Assembly (NCBI GenBank): GCA_030844895.1 | Contig: CM061228.1 | Span: forward strand, 56,471,081-56,535,080 | Direction: 5' to 3' | DNA length: 64,000 nucleotides | DNA from: Ambrosia x helenae | Lineage: Eukaryota > Streptophyta > Magnoliopsida > Asterales > Asteraceae | Shown here: positions 33,534-44,789 of the stretch, in pieces | How positions within the stretch are numbered: the stretch's first letter is position 1 | Layout: every line of letters starts with the position of its first letter | Notes under the pieces: model-generated | Databases searched by the model: none | What the model was told of the DNA's origin: nothing | The model's input: the letters and a program-made list of their open reading frames with translations, nothing else | Position numbers and translations under genes: made by a program

Positions 33534-33625
33534 CGGCGCAGCTTGTTGCCCGCCTACCTACCATCCTTATGTAATTTACCTTTTTCTTTGTCAATGAAAT
33601 GAAAAAAAAAAAGAAAAGAAAATCC
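33534..33625 (+). mobile_element. 92-bp non-LTR retrotransposon 3'-end insertion
   Basis: Present only in the left Gypsy-2 LTR. Its start, GGCGCAGCTTGTTGCCCG, matches the end of the RLE-type ORF at about 22093 and stops a few codons later. It then has a short 3' UTR and an A-rich tail and is flanked by the 8-bp duplication ATGAAAGG (33526-33533 and 33626-33633). This is a severely 5'-truncated, target-primed insertion. Confidence 0.85.
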
Positions 33626-33691
33626 ATGAAAGGCTAAAAAGCCGTTTAATGTGGGACTATAACCCGCGTGCCCCAGTTAATAAACATACAG

Positions 33692-33724
33692 ACACAACCA
33701 CTTGATCTAGATCAGTGGTTGTGT
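33692..33724. repeat. 33-bp near-perfect palindrome in the Gypsy-2 LTR
   Basis: Arms ACACAACCACT and GTGGTTGTGT enclose TGATCTAGATCA; symmetry is broken by a single offset base. Conserved in the right LTR at 41473-41505. It lies about 320 nt downstream of the TATA box on the element's sense strand, so it would form a hairpin in the leader RNA. Confidence 0.9.
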
Positions 33725-34040
33725 TTGTCTTGTGTCTGTTTTAATTAAATACACAAAGTATGCAGAAGTTTATCCCCAAATCAATTCGATTGAGCCCTAG
33801 TTTTAATAATAATTAGATTTAATAACCAATAGCCCCTGATATGATGGGGCTATTGTTTGTAGGTTGCCGAAGATCAAAACCCATCAAAAAAAGAAAACTT
33901 ACAAAAACGATTTCGTGATTATTGATCGGTCAAACAGAAAAGTCAAACGCGAACAAATTGAAGCTTGAGAGGTGATTTTTAACAGATATTGGAGATGAGG
34001 AAGAATAGATTGGCGAGTAAAGAGTGTAATGCAGGGTTCA

Positions 34041-34048
34041 ATTTATAG
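34041..34048 (-). promoter_or_regulatory. TATA box, Gypsy-2 LTR (left copy)
   Basis: Minus strand CTATAAAT in ccactataaattg; the same site in the right LTR is at 41823-41830. Confidence 0.7.
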
Positions 34049-34240
34049 TGGAAGGCTTGTGGGTTTATATTGGGCAATGGTTGACTCGTGATGAACATTA
34101 ACGCGTGATTTCACTCGATTAAGAAGGTTATAATGTTAATTGGTCGTGCATAGGCTACGAGTTAGTCAATGATTTACATAATTTACCATATTAGAGGTAA
34201 ATTACGCGATATTGATTTGAATGTTTGAATGGATTTCGTC

Positions 34241-34267
34241 GCAGTTGACTTTTCACAAGTCAACTGC
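34241..34267. promoter_or_regulatory. Perfect 11-bp inverted repeat containing TTGACT, Gypsy-2 U3
   Basis: GCAGTTGACTT-TTCAC-AAGTCAACTGC, about 195 bp upstream of the TATA box. Each arm holds a W-box core. Identical in the right LTR at 42023-42049. Confidence 0.75.
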
Positions 34268-34322
34268 ACCTTTAAACTTAGTATATAATTAATATAACTC
34301 AGGATTAGACCAAATGAAGTTG

Positions 34323-34403
34323 TAGACCAGCTGGTTTGTTGCTTGTGTATGTTGAACCGGCCATGGGCTCGGGTTCGAATCCCGGCCCAGGCAATCTTTT
34401 TTT
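34323..34403 (+). other. tRNA-like Pol III promoter module, plus strand (Gypsy-2 LTR)
   Basis: A-box-like TAGACCAGCTGG (34323-34334), a perfect B box GGTTCGAATCC (34372-34382) after 37 nt, and a T7 run at 34397-34403. Also in the right LTR (A box 42105-42116, B box 42154-42164). It points opposite to the module at 33329-33415. Confidence 0.6.
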
Positions 34404-34563
34404 GTCAATTATTTACCATATATATATATAATATATACTTATAGCATAGTACTAGGGGTCCAAATGTGTCATGATACATTTTTAAAAGGACGATAAATGA
34501 TGAAATTCGACGTTTAATTAATAATATTCGTAACGTACAAGGGATTCAATGCGAAATGTTACA

Positions 34564-34579
34564 GTCTCCCCTACTTTTA
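34564..34579 (-). other. Gypsy-2 polypurine tract
   Basis: Minus strand TAAAAGTAGGGGAGAC directly before the 3' LTR start TGTAACATTTCGC. Confidence 0.85.
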
Positions 34580-37500
34580 GGAACTTCGTCCCGAAATTGG
34601 AGTTGGAGAGTCTGATGGAAAAAGATGTGGGTATTTAGACTTCATCTGGTCTTTGTGTTCCCAAGTGAACTCTGGACCTCGTTTAGATTCCCAACGAACC
34701 TTAACGATCGGAATGAGACTGCGCTTGAGTTTCTTGACTCCAATATCCACGATCTCAACAGGTTTCTCGACAATGTGCATGGTTTCATCGATCTGCACAT
34801 CTTCAAGAGGAACATGGAGGTTCTCATCTGCTAAGCATTTCTTGAGATTCGAAACATGAAAGGTTGGGTGAACATTGCTTAGCTCGGGTGGAATATCAAG
34901 TTTGTAAGTCACTTTTCCAATCCTATCAAGAACTTTGAATGGGCCTACGTATCGAGGAGCTAGTTTTCCCTTTCTACCGAAGCGAATTACTCCCTTCCAA
35001 GGGGATACCTTATGAAGTACAAGGTCCCCGACTTGAAATTCCAAAGGCTTACGACGTTTATCAGCATAGCTCTCCTGTCGACTTCTAGCCTTGAGAAGAT
35101 TATCCTGAATGAGTTGGATTTTATCTGTGGTTTCCTGGATCAGTTCAGGTCTAGTGATCTGGGCTTCACCAACCTCAGTCCAACAGACAGGTGAACGACA
35201 TTTACGACCATAGAGTGCCTCGAAAGGAGCCATGTTAATGCTAGCATGATAACTGTTGTTGTATGAAAACTCGACCAAAGGAAGATGAGAATCCGACGCG
35301 CCACCAAAATCGATGACACATGCCCTGAGCATATCCTCAAGTGTCTGGATGGTCCGTTCAGTCTGACCATCTGTTTGAGGGTGATAAGAAGTACTCAGGT
35401 TCAGCTTGGTACCCAAAGCGTCTTGTAAATAATCCCAAAAGTGAGAAGTGAAACGACCATCACGATCAGAGATAATGTCCAAAGGTATACCATGACGACA
35501 TACGATTTCACTTACGCACATCTTTGCTAACCTTTCCACCGAATACTTCTCACGAATAGGTAAGAAATGGGCTGACTTGGTCAAACGGTCGACGATTACC
35601 CAAATGCTGTCAAAACCTTTGGGTGTACGAGGGAGTTTAGTGATGAAGTCCATTGCTATGCTCTCCCATTTCCATACAGGAATTTCTGGTTGTTCAAGCA
35701 TGCCAGATGGTTGTTGATGTTCAGCCTTAACTTTTGAACAAGTAAGGCATTTTGCAACGAAAAGAGCGATATCTTTCTTCATACCAGGCCACCAATATGA
35801 ATAACGAAGATCTTGATACATCTTGTCAGCTCCAGGATGAATAGAATAACGAGACTTATGAGCCTCGTTCATAAGGAAGGTACGAAGATCATCACGGTTA
35901 GGAATCCAAAGTCGATTGAGAAAATAGAGTAGACCATCGGGTTTGGTTTCAAGTTGAGTCTCAGCACCACAAGACATTTCGTCATGCATGTTACCTTGGG
36001 TGACTGAGGTATGTTGAGCCTGGAGGATACGATCCTGAAGATCAGTACGAACTCTCGCACAATGAAGTTTGATGCGCTCTTTACGACTGAGTGCGTCAGC
36101 CACAACATTCGCTTTGCCAGGATGGTAGCGAATTTTGCAATCATAGTCGTTAAGTAACTCTACCCAACGTCGTTGCCTCATGTTAAGATTTTTCTGGCCG
36201 AAGACATGTTGGAGACTTTTGTGGTCCGTAAAAACCACACATTTGGTTCCATAAAGATAGTGTCTCCAAATCTTAAGAGCAAAGATGACAGCGCCCAATT
36301 CAAGATCATGGGTGGTGTAATTCTTTTCGTGGGTCTTGAGTTGTCTAGACGCATAAGCAATAACCTTGCCTCGTTGCATGAGAACACAACCAAGACCTTG
36401 GTTTGATGCATCACAATAGACCACGAAGTCATCATTACCATCAGGTAGAGATAGGATAGGAGCATCACAGAGTTTCAGCTTAAGAGTTTCAAATGCTTCC
36501 TCTTGCTTTGGTCCCCACTCATAGGGTTTACCCTTGTGAGTTAAGGCAGTGAGAGGAACAACGATCTTAGAGAAGTTGGCAATGAATCGACGATAATAAC
36601 CAGCCAAACCAAGGAAGGAACGGACTTCTGTTGGAGTTTTAGGAACGCTCCAATCTTTGACAGCTTCGATCTTCGCGGGATCAACATGGATTCCGTTCTT
36701 ATCAATGATGTGTCCCAAAAATTGAGTGAAGATGTTGTTCGTGATCGGATTTTGATTTTGAGTAAATCAAAATATCGTCGATGAAGACGATCACGAATTT
36801 GTCAAGGTAGGGTCGACAAACCCGATTCATTAGATCCATAAACACTGCGGGAGCGTTGGTCAATCCAAACGGCATGACCATGAATTCGTAATGACCATAA
36901 CGTGTACGAAAGGCTGTCTTGGGAATATCTTCATCGTGGACCCTAAGCTGATGATAACCAGAACGAAGATCAATCTTCGAGAAGTGGGTTGCTCCTTGAA
37001 GTTGATCGAAAAGATCGTTAATCCTAGGCAAGGGATAACGATTCTTGATGGTGAGTTTGTTGAGTTCGCGATAGTCGATACACATCCTGAGAGATCCATC
37101 CTTCTTTTAACGAACAAGACAGGGGCTCCCCAAGGAGAAGAACTGGGGCGAATGAAACCTTTATCAGAAAGTTCCTGTAGTTGACTGGCAAGTTCTTGCA
37201 TCTCAGAGGGTGCAAGACGATAAGGAGCTTTGGCGACAGGATTTGCACCAAGAACAAGATCGACCTAAATTCCACTTGTTGAGCAGGAGGCAAACCAGGT
37301 AAATCCTCTGGGAAGACTTCAGGATAGTCCTGAATGATTGGGATGTCTTGGATATTTTTGCCCTTGTCTTTCTTTTCTATCACGTTAGCTAAGAAAGCCA
37401 TATACCCCTTTCGTAAGTATTTTTGACCAGTAGTACAAGACATGAGCTTAAGCTCACCACAAGGCTTCTCACCATAGATCTTCAAAATATCACCAGATTC

Positions 37501-37959
37501 GAGAGGAATGCGAATGACTTTCTCAAAGCATAGGATTTCAGCACGATGGGTTGACAACCAATCCATTTCTACTATGACATCAAAGCTTCCAAGATGCATA
37601 GGAATGAGATCGATAGAGAAAGTATGTTCATCGAGGTTCAACACACAGTTATGAATGACAGAATCGATCGAGATAGACTTCCCATTAGCTACCTCTACCA
37701 CTAAAGGTTCTTCTAGGTTAGTTTGGGGTAATTTAAGTAAGGTTTCAAACTTTAGTGATACAAATGACTTATCAGCACCCGAATCAAATAATATGGATGC
37801 ATAGTGGTTATTAACGAGAAACGTACCATTAACCACCTCGTTGTTGTCGCGAGCCTGATTAGCATTGAGGTTGTAAGCGCGACCTCGAGCACCTTGGTTC
37901 TGGTTGCGGTTCTGGTTTTGGTTGCGCTTTTGGTTCTGGTTCTGGTTTCCAAGTCTAGG
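34577..37959 (-). pseudogene. Gypsy-2 pol: protease, RT, RNase H, integrase, chromodomain-like tail
   Basis: Protease ILFDSGADKSFVS lies in the frame 37836-37024, which shifts out of coding near 37260. RT resumes at 37085 (MCIDYRELNKLT, GYHQLRV, FGLTNAPAVFMDLMNRV, IVFIDDILIYSK). Near 36740 about 75 nt of RT are missing between HEQHL and FLGHIIDKNG, and the frame changes. From 36718 to 34577 the frame is clean for 713 codons: RNase H (YCDASNQGLGCVLMQ), HHCC finger, integrase core (SDRDGRFTSHFW, HPQTDGQTERTIQTLE) and chromodomain-like tail (VKVRWESKRGPEFTWE). It resembles the Gypsy-1 and Gypsy-3 proteins but is a separate family. Confidence 0.93.
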
Positions 37960-39177
37960 GCAAGCATCCCTATAATGTTCCGTACTTCCACATTCATAGC
38001 ACTGGCCGCGAACAGGCCTACCATTTTGAGCATTAGGAGCTGGATTATTTCTGGCAGGATTGTTTTGAGTGGCAGGGGCTTGGCAAGCATTGGTATAGTG
38101 TCCATACCGCTTGCAGTTATTACATTAGCGGCATGGTCTGTCAGCAAGATGGTGGTATTGACAAGTGTTACAAAGAGGGTGGTTCCCGACATACGGTTTC
38201 TTGGCTGGGTTTTGCACTGCAGGTGGGGTGGTAGCAACCATGTAGTTCCTAGCCTTGCGCTTCCTGTTGGTTGAGGTCTCAGGCTTAACCTCAATAGCGG
38301 GCTGAGGAGTGTCTTTTGCAGCAGTCTTCTTGGTGTTCTTGCGAAAGAGAGTACCGTTCTTCACATGATTATCGGTGAGAGTAGCCGCCAGGCGTTTTGC
38401 TTCCTCCAAGGTGGCATGATTCCTTCCCTATACCGTGTCCTGGATTTGCATAGGTAGGCCACCGATATACTTCTCGATGGCTATAGGTAGAGGAGTAACT
38501 TTATGGGGCAACAACAAACTGAGCTCGTGAAAGCGGGTATTATAAGCAAGGTTTTCCCCACTATCTTGAGCAAGGGTGTGGAACTCGTCTTCCAGTTTCT
38601 TAATCTCGTTACGGGGACATAACTCATCTTTCATAATCTCCTTGACTTGATCCCAGGTCATAGCAAGTGCAACTTCAGCTCCGCGGGTGCGCTTTTCCTC
38701 ATTCCACCAAGTGAGTGCTCGTTTGTGAAGAACACTCATGGCATAACGGACCTTAAAGTTATCGGGACACTCACTGTTAATGAAGGTATTCTCAATACCC
38801 TCGAACCATTGTAGAAGACCCGTAGCTCCTTCTTCCCCACTGAACTTAGGGGGATTACAGGTATTAAAGTGCTTAAGAGTGCAAGCTGGGAGACCATTCC
38901 CGTTTCCATTGTGGTTTCCATTACCGTTTCCGTTGCCGTTTCCGTTTCCATTACCGTTTCCGTTCATCTGGATGACTTGAGCCAGTAAGTTAGGAACCGG
39001 AGTTGCGATCTGTTGTGCCATTTGTTGAGAGATAATCGCAGCTAGTTGAGCATCAACGCCATTGTTGTTGTTGTTATTGTTGTTGTTGTGGTTAGCGTCG
39101 TGGTTATGGTTATGGTTGTCGCCACCATCCTCATGGTTCTCACCATTGCTATTGCGAGTGCTGCGACGTGGAGGCAT
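37960..39177 (-). pseudogene. Gypsy-2 gag with three zinc-knuckle-like motifs
   Basis: The ATG at 39177 (MPPRRSTRNSNG) is chosen over the upstream in-frame ATG at 39195 because MPPRR starts are common in this group. An Asn/His-rich and a (Asn-Gly)n segment precede the retrotransposon gag domain (FSGEEGATGLLQWFEGIE, MTWDQVKEIM). A TAG at about 38428-38430 and a TAA at 38125-38127 interrupt one continuous frame. Three Cys/His clusters follow: CNTCQYHHLADRPC, CNNCKRYGHYTNAC and CYECGSTEHYRDAC. gag and protease share a frame, so the intact protein was probably a single gag-pol. Confidence 0.9.
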
Positions 39178-39195
39178 GATCTGTAAGAGACACAA

Positions 39196-39710
39196 TGAAA
39201 TGAATGAGATAATATAAGGAATGTAATCATTTATTCATTAATTAAAACGAATAAACGAAAACGTTGACTTATCAAAGATTCTAGATTCTAATAACATAGT
39301 GAAGACATGCTTTAGCCTATAAGTGAACACTCATCCCTGAGAATTCCCAGGTAGGCATCCGGGTCCCTCGTCTGATTGGATATATGCGCAATGCCAGCCT
39401 AGACAGAAGACTCAGAATACAGGCGTTCACCCTTCCAGATTGCACGTGTTCGTTATTAAAATCTAGAACTTCGACGAGATCTCAAGGTGGTTCAGGCTAA
39501 GCCTGAGGATTTTGTCCTATTAATCTAATGGTGGATCGGGATTGCAGCAGACGAATAAGAGCGTCACTTGTAAGGCTTAGGGTTGTATAAAGTGTAGGAT
39601 AGGGATAAGATTAAGGGAGCAATTAGGGTTACAAGTAAGAGAAGCAAGTACTGTTTTAAATCCCTAAGGTTATAGTCTAGATTATTTTCTAATAACCTAA
39701 TTCCCTATAA
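39196..39710 (-). other. Gypsy-2 leader between PBS and gag
   Basis: No ORF. A 5' untranslated stretch expected to contain packaging signals; nothing specific recognised. Confidence 0.6.
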
Positions 39711-39727
39711 CCAAGGCTTTGATACCA
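39711..39727 (-). other. Gypsy-2 primer binding site
   Basis: Minus strand TGGTATCAAAGCCTTGG, three bases after the 5' LTR end. One mismatch to the initiator tRNA-Met complement TGGTATCAGAGC. Confidence 0.88.
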
Positions 39728-39730
39728 ATC

Positions 39731-42349
39731 TGTAACACCCCAACCGATGGCGGAAACATCGAGGTGCCACGTAAGAATGAGTATACAGTAGCACATGGTA
39801 TTCAAGTTTTAATTGAAATTTATTTAAAGTGCAAATATCCAAAATTGAAAATACATAATAAGTCTTGAATGAAATTCTAATACATCAAAAAGCCAAACAA
39901 AGCATAAACTTCAAATTGTCTCCTCATGCTAACTCTCTAGACTTCAAGCATCATTATTACCTGTTGAGTTGTAAAAATGAGGGGGGGGGGTCAACTAGAA
40001 GTTGGTGAGAATACATAAGCCATGTCAAGCAATTAAGTTTAAGAATAAAAGTTTAGCAATTCATATGTCTATCGTAAGTTTAAGTCTACATGAATAAACA
40101 TGAAGTGTGTATGCACATAATCAAACCTCCGACTAGTTTAGGTCCATCCCGTCATCCACGGTTCACCTTAATATCATGTTGGAACGATAACAATCACCCG
40201 CGCTCTCCATAAAAGATGGTCAACGAATCTAGGTGGGATTGTCAATCCAATAGATCTATTATTGAGTATCGCCGGCTTGGCCATAGCTAATGATTATGTA
40301 TGTTGAAGTTTAAGTCTAACTGTAGTTGTTTAAGTCATGTGGCATTAAAGTTTACAACTAGACATGTATGTAGAATTGCTTAAGGATAATGTTGCAAGTA
40401 TAAAGAATTGCATAGACATGGTTACGTAAACTCACCTTAGCAAAGTATTAAGTCTCGAGAAAAAGAATAAGTGTAGCCCCAAAGTTGCCAAGTATTACCC
40501 TATGTATAAGGTAACAAATAAGTCTAATTCTTTCTAGTCTACAAGTATTTTCTAGGGTTTCGAATTGGGGATAAGTATTCGTTTGATTAATAAATAAAAT
40601 GTTTAATAAATAAGAGAAATTGATAAATAAATAAACAAAAAGTCTTTTTGTAAATTTTAGATTAAAGATAGTCACATTATAAAGTTTTAAGTATGAAAAT
40701 AATTTTCATAAAATTATTTTCCTAAAAATAGAATATTTAATCTATTTATTTCAAATTGTCAAAATATAACTTTAATATCTAAAAATATTAAAATTAAAGA
40801 ATTTTTAAATTAAAATTTGTATTTCTGTTCTAAATGGGCGGAAATAATTTATATAAAATTTTGGTGCAAAAATATTGAAAAGTGAATTTATTATGATTTA
40901 TTTATGATTAAAAATAACAAAAATTGATTAAAAATATTAAATAAATGATTTTTTAGAAATAAAAATCATTTCAGAAATGCATAATGTTATATAAACTCAG
41001 AATAATTTTTGTGGGAAATTATATAGTCGTTTTGATATTTTTATAGAATTTTATAATTATAATAGAATAAACTTGAAATATTTATTATATATATTAAATA
41101 AATAATTTTTGGAAAACTAAAAATTGTATGTTAAACTTTTCTATTAGAATAACATAAAATAATTTTTGTAGAATTTATAAAGCAAATTTTAGTATTTAAA
41201 AACCAATTTTAAAAATATAAGTGAATATATATAAATCAAAAAGGTAAAAAAAAATGTTTTGTTCAAGCTGGGAATCGAACCCGGGTCTGACCCGGTTGGA
41301 CGATTTTAAATCACAAGTTCAGACCAGTTGATCTGAACCCTGAGAACGATAAATCTTGGTTTAGAATATATATATATAACCTGAAACTGATCATATAATC
41401 TTTTTAATGAAAGGCTAAAAAGCCGTTTAATGTGGGACTCTAACCCGCGTGCCCCGGTTAACAAACAGACAGACACAACCACTTGATCTAGATCAGTGGT
41501 TGTGTTTGTCTTGTGTCTGTTTTAATTAAATACACAAAGTATGCAGAAGTTTATCCCCAAATCAATTCGATTGAGCCCTAGTTTTAATAATAATCAGATT
41601 TAATAACCAATAGCCCCTGATATGATGGGGCTATTGTTTGTAGGTTGCCGAAGAACAAAACCCATCAAAAAAAGAAAACTTACAAAAACGATTTCGTGAT
41701 TATTGATCGGGTCAAACAAAAAAGTCAAACGCGAACAAATTGAAGCTTGAGAGGTGATTTTTAACAGAAATTGGAGATGAGGAAGAATAGATCGGCGAGT
41801 AAAGAGTGTAATGCAGGGTTCAATTTATAGTGGAAGGCTTGTGGGTTTATATTGGGCAATGGTTGACTCGTGATGAACATTAACGCGTGATTTCACTCGA
41901 TTAAGAAGGTTATAATGTTAATTGGTCGTGCATAGGCTACGAGTTAGTCAATGATTTACATAATTTACCATATTAGAGGTAAATTACGCGATATTGATTT
42001 GAATGTTTGAATGGATTTCGTCGCAGTTGACTTTTCACAAGTCAACTGCACCTTTAAACTTAGTATATAATTAATATAACTCAGGATTAGACCAAATGAA
42101 GTTGTAGACCAGCTGGTTTGTTGCTTGTGTATGTTGAACCGGCCATGGGCTCGGGTTCGAATCCCGGCCCAGGCAATCTTTTTTTGTCAATTATTTACCA
42201 TATATATATATATAATATACTTATTATAGCATAGTACTAGGGGTCCAAATGTGTCATGAAACATTTTTAAAAGGACGATAAGTGATGAAATTCGACGTTT
42301 TAATTAATAATATTCGTAACGTACAAGGGATTCAATGCGAAATGTTACA
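39731..42349 (-). repeat. Gypsy-2 5' LTR (2619 bp)
   Basis: Partner of 31827-34563. Contains the same predicted intron (39961-40435), palindrome AATAGATCTATT (40249-40260), two tRNA-like modules, 33-bp palindrome, TATA and W-box inverted repeat, and lacks the 92-bp insertion. Confidence 0.96.
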
Positions 42350-42354
42350 TTTAG

Positions 42355-42844
42355 TTCACTAATGAGACAGTTAAACCTCTCAAATTGTTGAGTTAATGAC
42401 TCTCCCTTCACATGACTAAATGTTTCATATTGTTGGTTAAGTATTTTCTCGGTTGTTTTCAATAACCTCTTCAGTCCCACCAAATTGTTCTTTCAATGCA
42501 TCTCACAACTCCTTTGTACTGTTACAGTGTAACAACCGAGCATAGATATCATTGGGTAGAGCCATGGCCACAATACTGAAGGCCTTGGCATCTAACTCAG
42601 TTTTCTGAAAATCCTGGTCGGGAGTAGTTTTCAAGTTTCTTAGGCTCTTGAACCTTGGGATCTTCGGTACTCTCGGCACCATCGGAACATGTGGTCCGAA
42701 GATAACCGACTTCCAACACCCAGTGTTCTGTTGAGCTAGAACATGGCTCATCTGACGTTGCCAGATATTGTATTCAGATCTGACAAGCATCGGTGGCTTG
42801 TTGTTCGTGCCAGTGTTATGTGAATCGTGATTGATTGAAGCCAT
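42355..42844 (-). pseudogene. Copia-2 gag N-terminal half
   Basis: ATG at 42844 opens 113 codons (MASINHDSHNTGT, YNIWQRQM, DAKAFSIVAMALPND), ending in a TGA at 42503-42505 where Copia-1 has a Trp codon. The homology continues past the stop, with a shift, to the Gypsy-2 insertion at 42350. Same gag core as Copia-1. Confidence 0.9.
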
Positions 42845-42994
42845 TCTCTGATTGTTTAAAAAACAAAGTCTGTTTAAAACGGTTGAATCAAAAATAAACT
42901 ATTACTCTGTTTTCAATCCGACAAACAAACAATATCAATAATTGTGAGCTGATCTGTTTATATTACATTGATTGGTTAGATCGAATTTAATTGA

Positions 42995-43010
42995 CCAAGC
43001 TCTGATACCA
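42995..43010 (-). other. Copia-2 primer binding site (tRNA-iMet type)
   Basis: Minus strand TGGTATCAGAGCTTGG, two bases after the 5' LTR end. Perfect core. Confidence 0.93.
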
Positions 43011-43012
43011 AT

Positions 43013-43710
43013 TGTTAGGATATGAGTTTGATTGTTTTGATTGTTTATGTAAAATGAGTAATGAAAGAAGTATGTTATAAAATGGAAAGTGCAGCGGAAT
43101 AATAAACTGTAAATCAAAACAAGAGAATAAATGTTTTTTCAATCGAATGCTTTCATATATTTAAATGATTACAACGATTGTACAAATACTCCCCCTCAGC
43201 CTGATCACTCTGTGATTGTTTGTCTAAGAGAAATGTTTTGAGTGATGAATAGAATAGTACATGCACTGTTCTATTTATAGACAATCTAAAACATCTGATG
43301 ACCTAGGCTGACGTCACCTAAGACAGTGACCTCTAACAGAACAACAACATAAAACATCTAATGATACAAATAACTGTTACATTGAAAACTCTGAAAGGTA
43401 AACAGCTGATAGGAAACCTCTGATGGTCTTGAATCATCTGTTGTAGCCTAAGTGCTGTTGGCTTTAACAGACCTTTAGTCTTCAGTACTTTGATCAGCAG
43501 TTGTTCTTCATCAGACCTTTGATCAACATTGTTATCTATCAGATCTTTGTAATAGCAGTTGTTCTAGCAGTTGTTATGGTACATCAGATGTTAGGGTCAA
43601 CAGTCTTTTGGGAGAAGTAACTTGTAAATGATGTTATTATTAAGGATCAATTGTGTAGTATATTTTGGCTTTCCAATCATCTGTTCTTCTCCAGGTCAGC
43701 AGACCCAACA
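43013..43710 (-). repeat. Copia-2 5' LTR (698 bp)
   Basis: Partner of 22449-23157. TATA (minus strand TATAAATA) at 43272-43279. Outer end CAGACCCAACA is followed by the TTATT duplication. Confidence 0.95.
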
Positions 43711-44272
43711 TTATTACATGTTTATAGTAACTGTAACTTGCAAAAAAAAAGTAATTTTGATTTAAAAATACTTGAAAATTGTAAACCTTATATATAAATA
43801 TAAACATATATTATCTTTTTTAAATTATATTGCATTTTACAAAAACATAGATTAAATAAAAATGAAATTCAATAAATGATGAAAACATTTATTTTACAGA
43901 ACATATATTATAAACAAAAAACGATAACTTTTAAAATCTTTATATTTAACTTAATTTATTATTATTTTTTAATTAATAGAAATATGTATATATATTCATT
44001 TTTGATAAATAAATATAAGTAAAAAATATCATGTCACTTCAAAATTCGAGTTTCAAGGTAATAATTAATACAGCCAGTGAATAGCCCTAAAGCACTATAA
44101 TGATCACTATATACAGTTCAACAATGTAGATGGAAACTTGCAAAATACGGCGGTAATTAATGGTAGATGTAAATATTTTTACTATTATAAAACAACTAAA
44201 AAATATTACCATACATTTACATTTTATTCTTAAATTAAACAAACAAACTTATTGTTGGTAAACTTTAAAATA

Positions 44273-44310
<38 letters not shown>

Positions 44311-44396
44311 AATAACAATACAACTTGTAATAAAATATCTAAGATCAACAAAACTTGTAATAAAACTTGTATATAATCTGTTAAACCAAGATCCGG
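43711..44396. other. AT-rich repeat flank right of Copia-2
   Basis: No gene. Continues the AT-rich block interrupted at 22448. A roughly 100-bp segment after the (TA)n at 44278-44307 is repeated at about 45195-45297. Confidence 0.65.
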
Positions 44397-44724
44397 TACA
44401 AAGTGTTTTTTCGGTAAGAACTGTGAGAATCAAAGGAGGGTATTTTTTTTTTAATTTTTTTTTCGAATTTTTTTTCCCATATTGTTAAACATGTATTATA
44501 GTATTGAAAACTAATTTTTTTTGGTGTAGAGTAATTACGTGTAGAGTAATTACATAATTACTCTAGTGTATTACTTTAATGACGTAATTACACAAATTTT
44601 TTTTTTTTTTTGTATTATTCATCTAGAAAGTATGTTTTAAGCATATGGGGAAAAAAAAATTCTAAAAAAAAATTTTTTTTTACCCCCTTTGATTCTCACA
44701 GTTCTTACCGAAAAACGGTTTGTA
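44397..44724. mobile_element. MITE-like element A with long terminal inverted repeats
   Basis: Ends pair over about 44 bp; shared core TCGGTAAGAACTGTGAGAAT on the left and its complement on the right, with outer ends TACAAA and TTTGTA. The interior is T/A-rich with a palindromic AGAGTAATTA pair. No coding. Target duplication not resolved. Superfamily unknown. Confidence 0.8.
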
Positions 44725-44733
44725 TTTGATCTT

Positions 44734-44780
<47 letters not shown>

Positions 44781-44789
44781 TATATATAT

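Larger units (their letters stand above)
31827..34563 (-). repeat. Gypsy-2 3' LTR (2737 bp)
   Basis: On the plus strand begins TGTAACACCCCAACC and ends CGAAATGTTACA. Longer than the partner because of a (TA)n expansion (about 33448-33497) and the insertion at 33534-33625. Minus-strand TATA at 34041-34048. Confidence 0.96.
31827..42349 (-). mobile_element. Gypsy-2: complete Ty3/gypsy element nested in Copia-2 gag
   Basis: Two LTRs, PBS, gag, protease, RT, RNase H, integrase, chromodomain-like tail and PPT are in the expected minus-strand order. The target duplication TTTAG is perfect (31822-31826 and 42350-42354). LTRs differ by scattered substitutions, a (TA)n length change and one 92-bp insertion in the left copy. 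Coding capacity is broken by stops, frameshifts and an RT deletion. Confidence 0.97.
22449..43710 (-). mobile_element. Copia-2: complete but decayed SIRE-like element with nested Gypsy-2
   Basis: Two LTRs (22449-23157 and 43013-43710) begin TGTTAGGAT and end CAGACCCAACA on the plus strand. They are flanked by a perfect 5-bp duplication TTATT (22444-22448 and 43711-43715). Inside, in minus-strand order, are a PBS, gag, protease, integrase, RT/RNase H, an accessory ORF and a PPT. Gypsy-2 splits gag. Without Gypsy-2 the element is about 10.7 kb. Multiple in-frame stops make it non-autonomous. Confidence 0.96.

Noticed and set aside
34310..34410. A functional tRNA gene
   Set aside because: A and B boxes match, but no acceptor stem pairs with the 3' part and no anticodon arm is convincing; present in both LTRs as part of a repeat.
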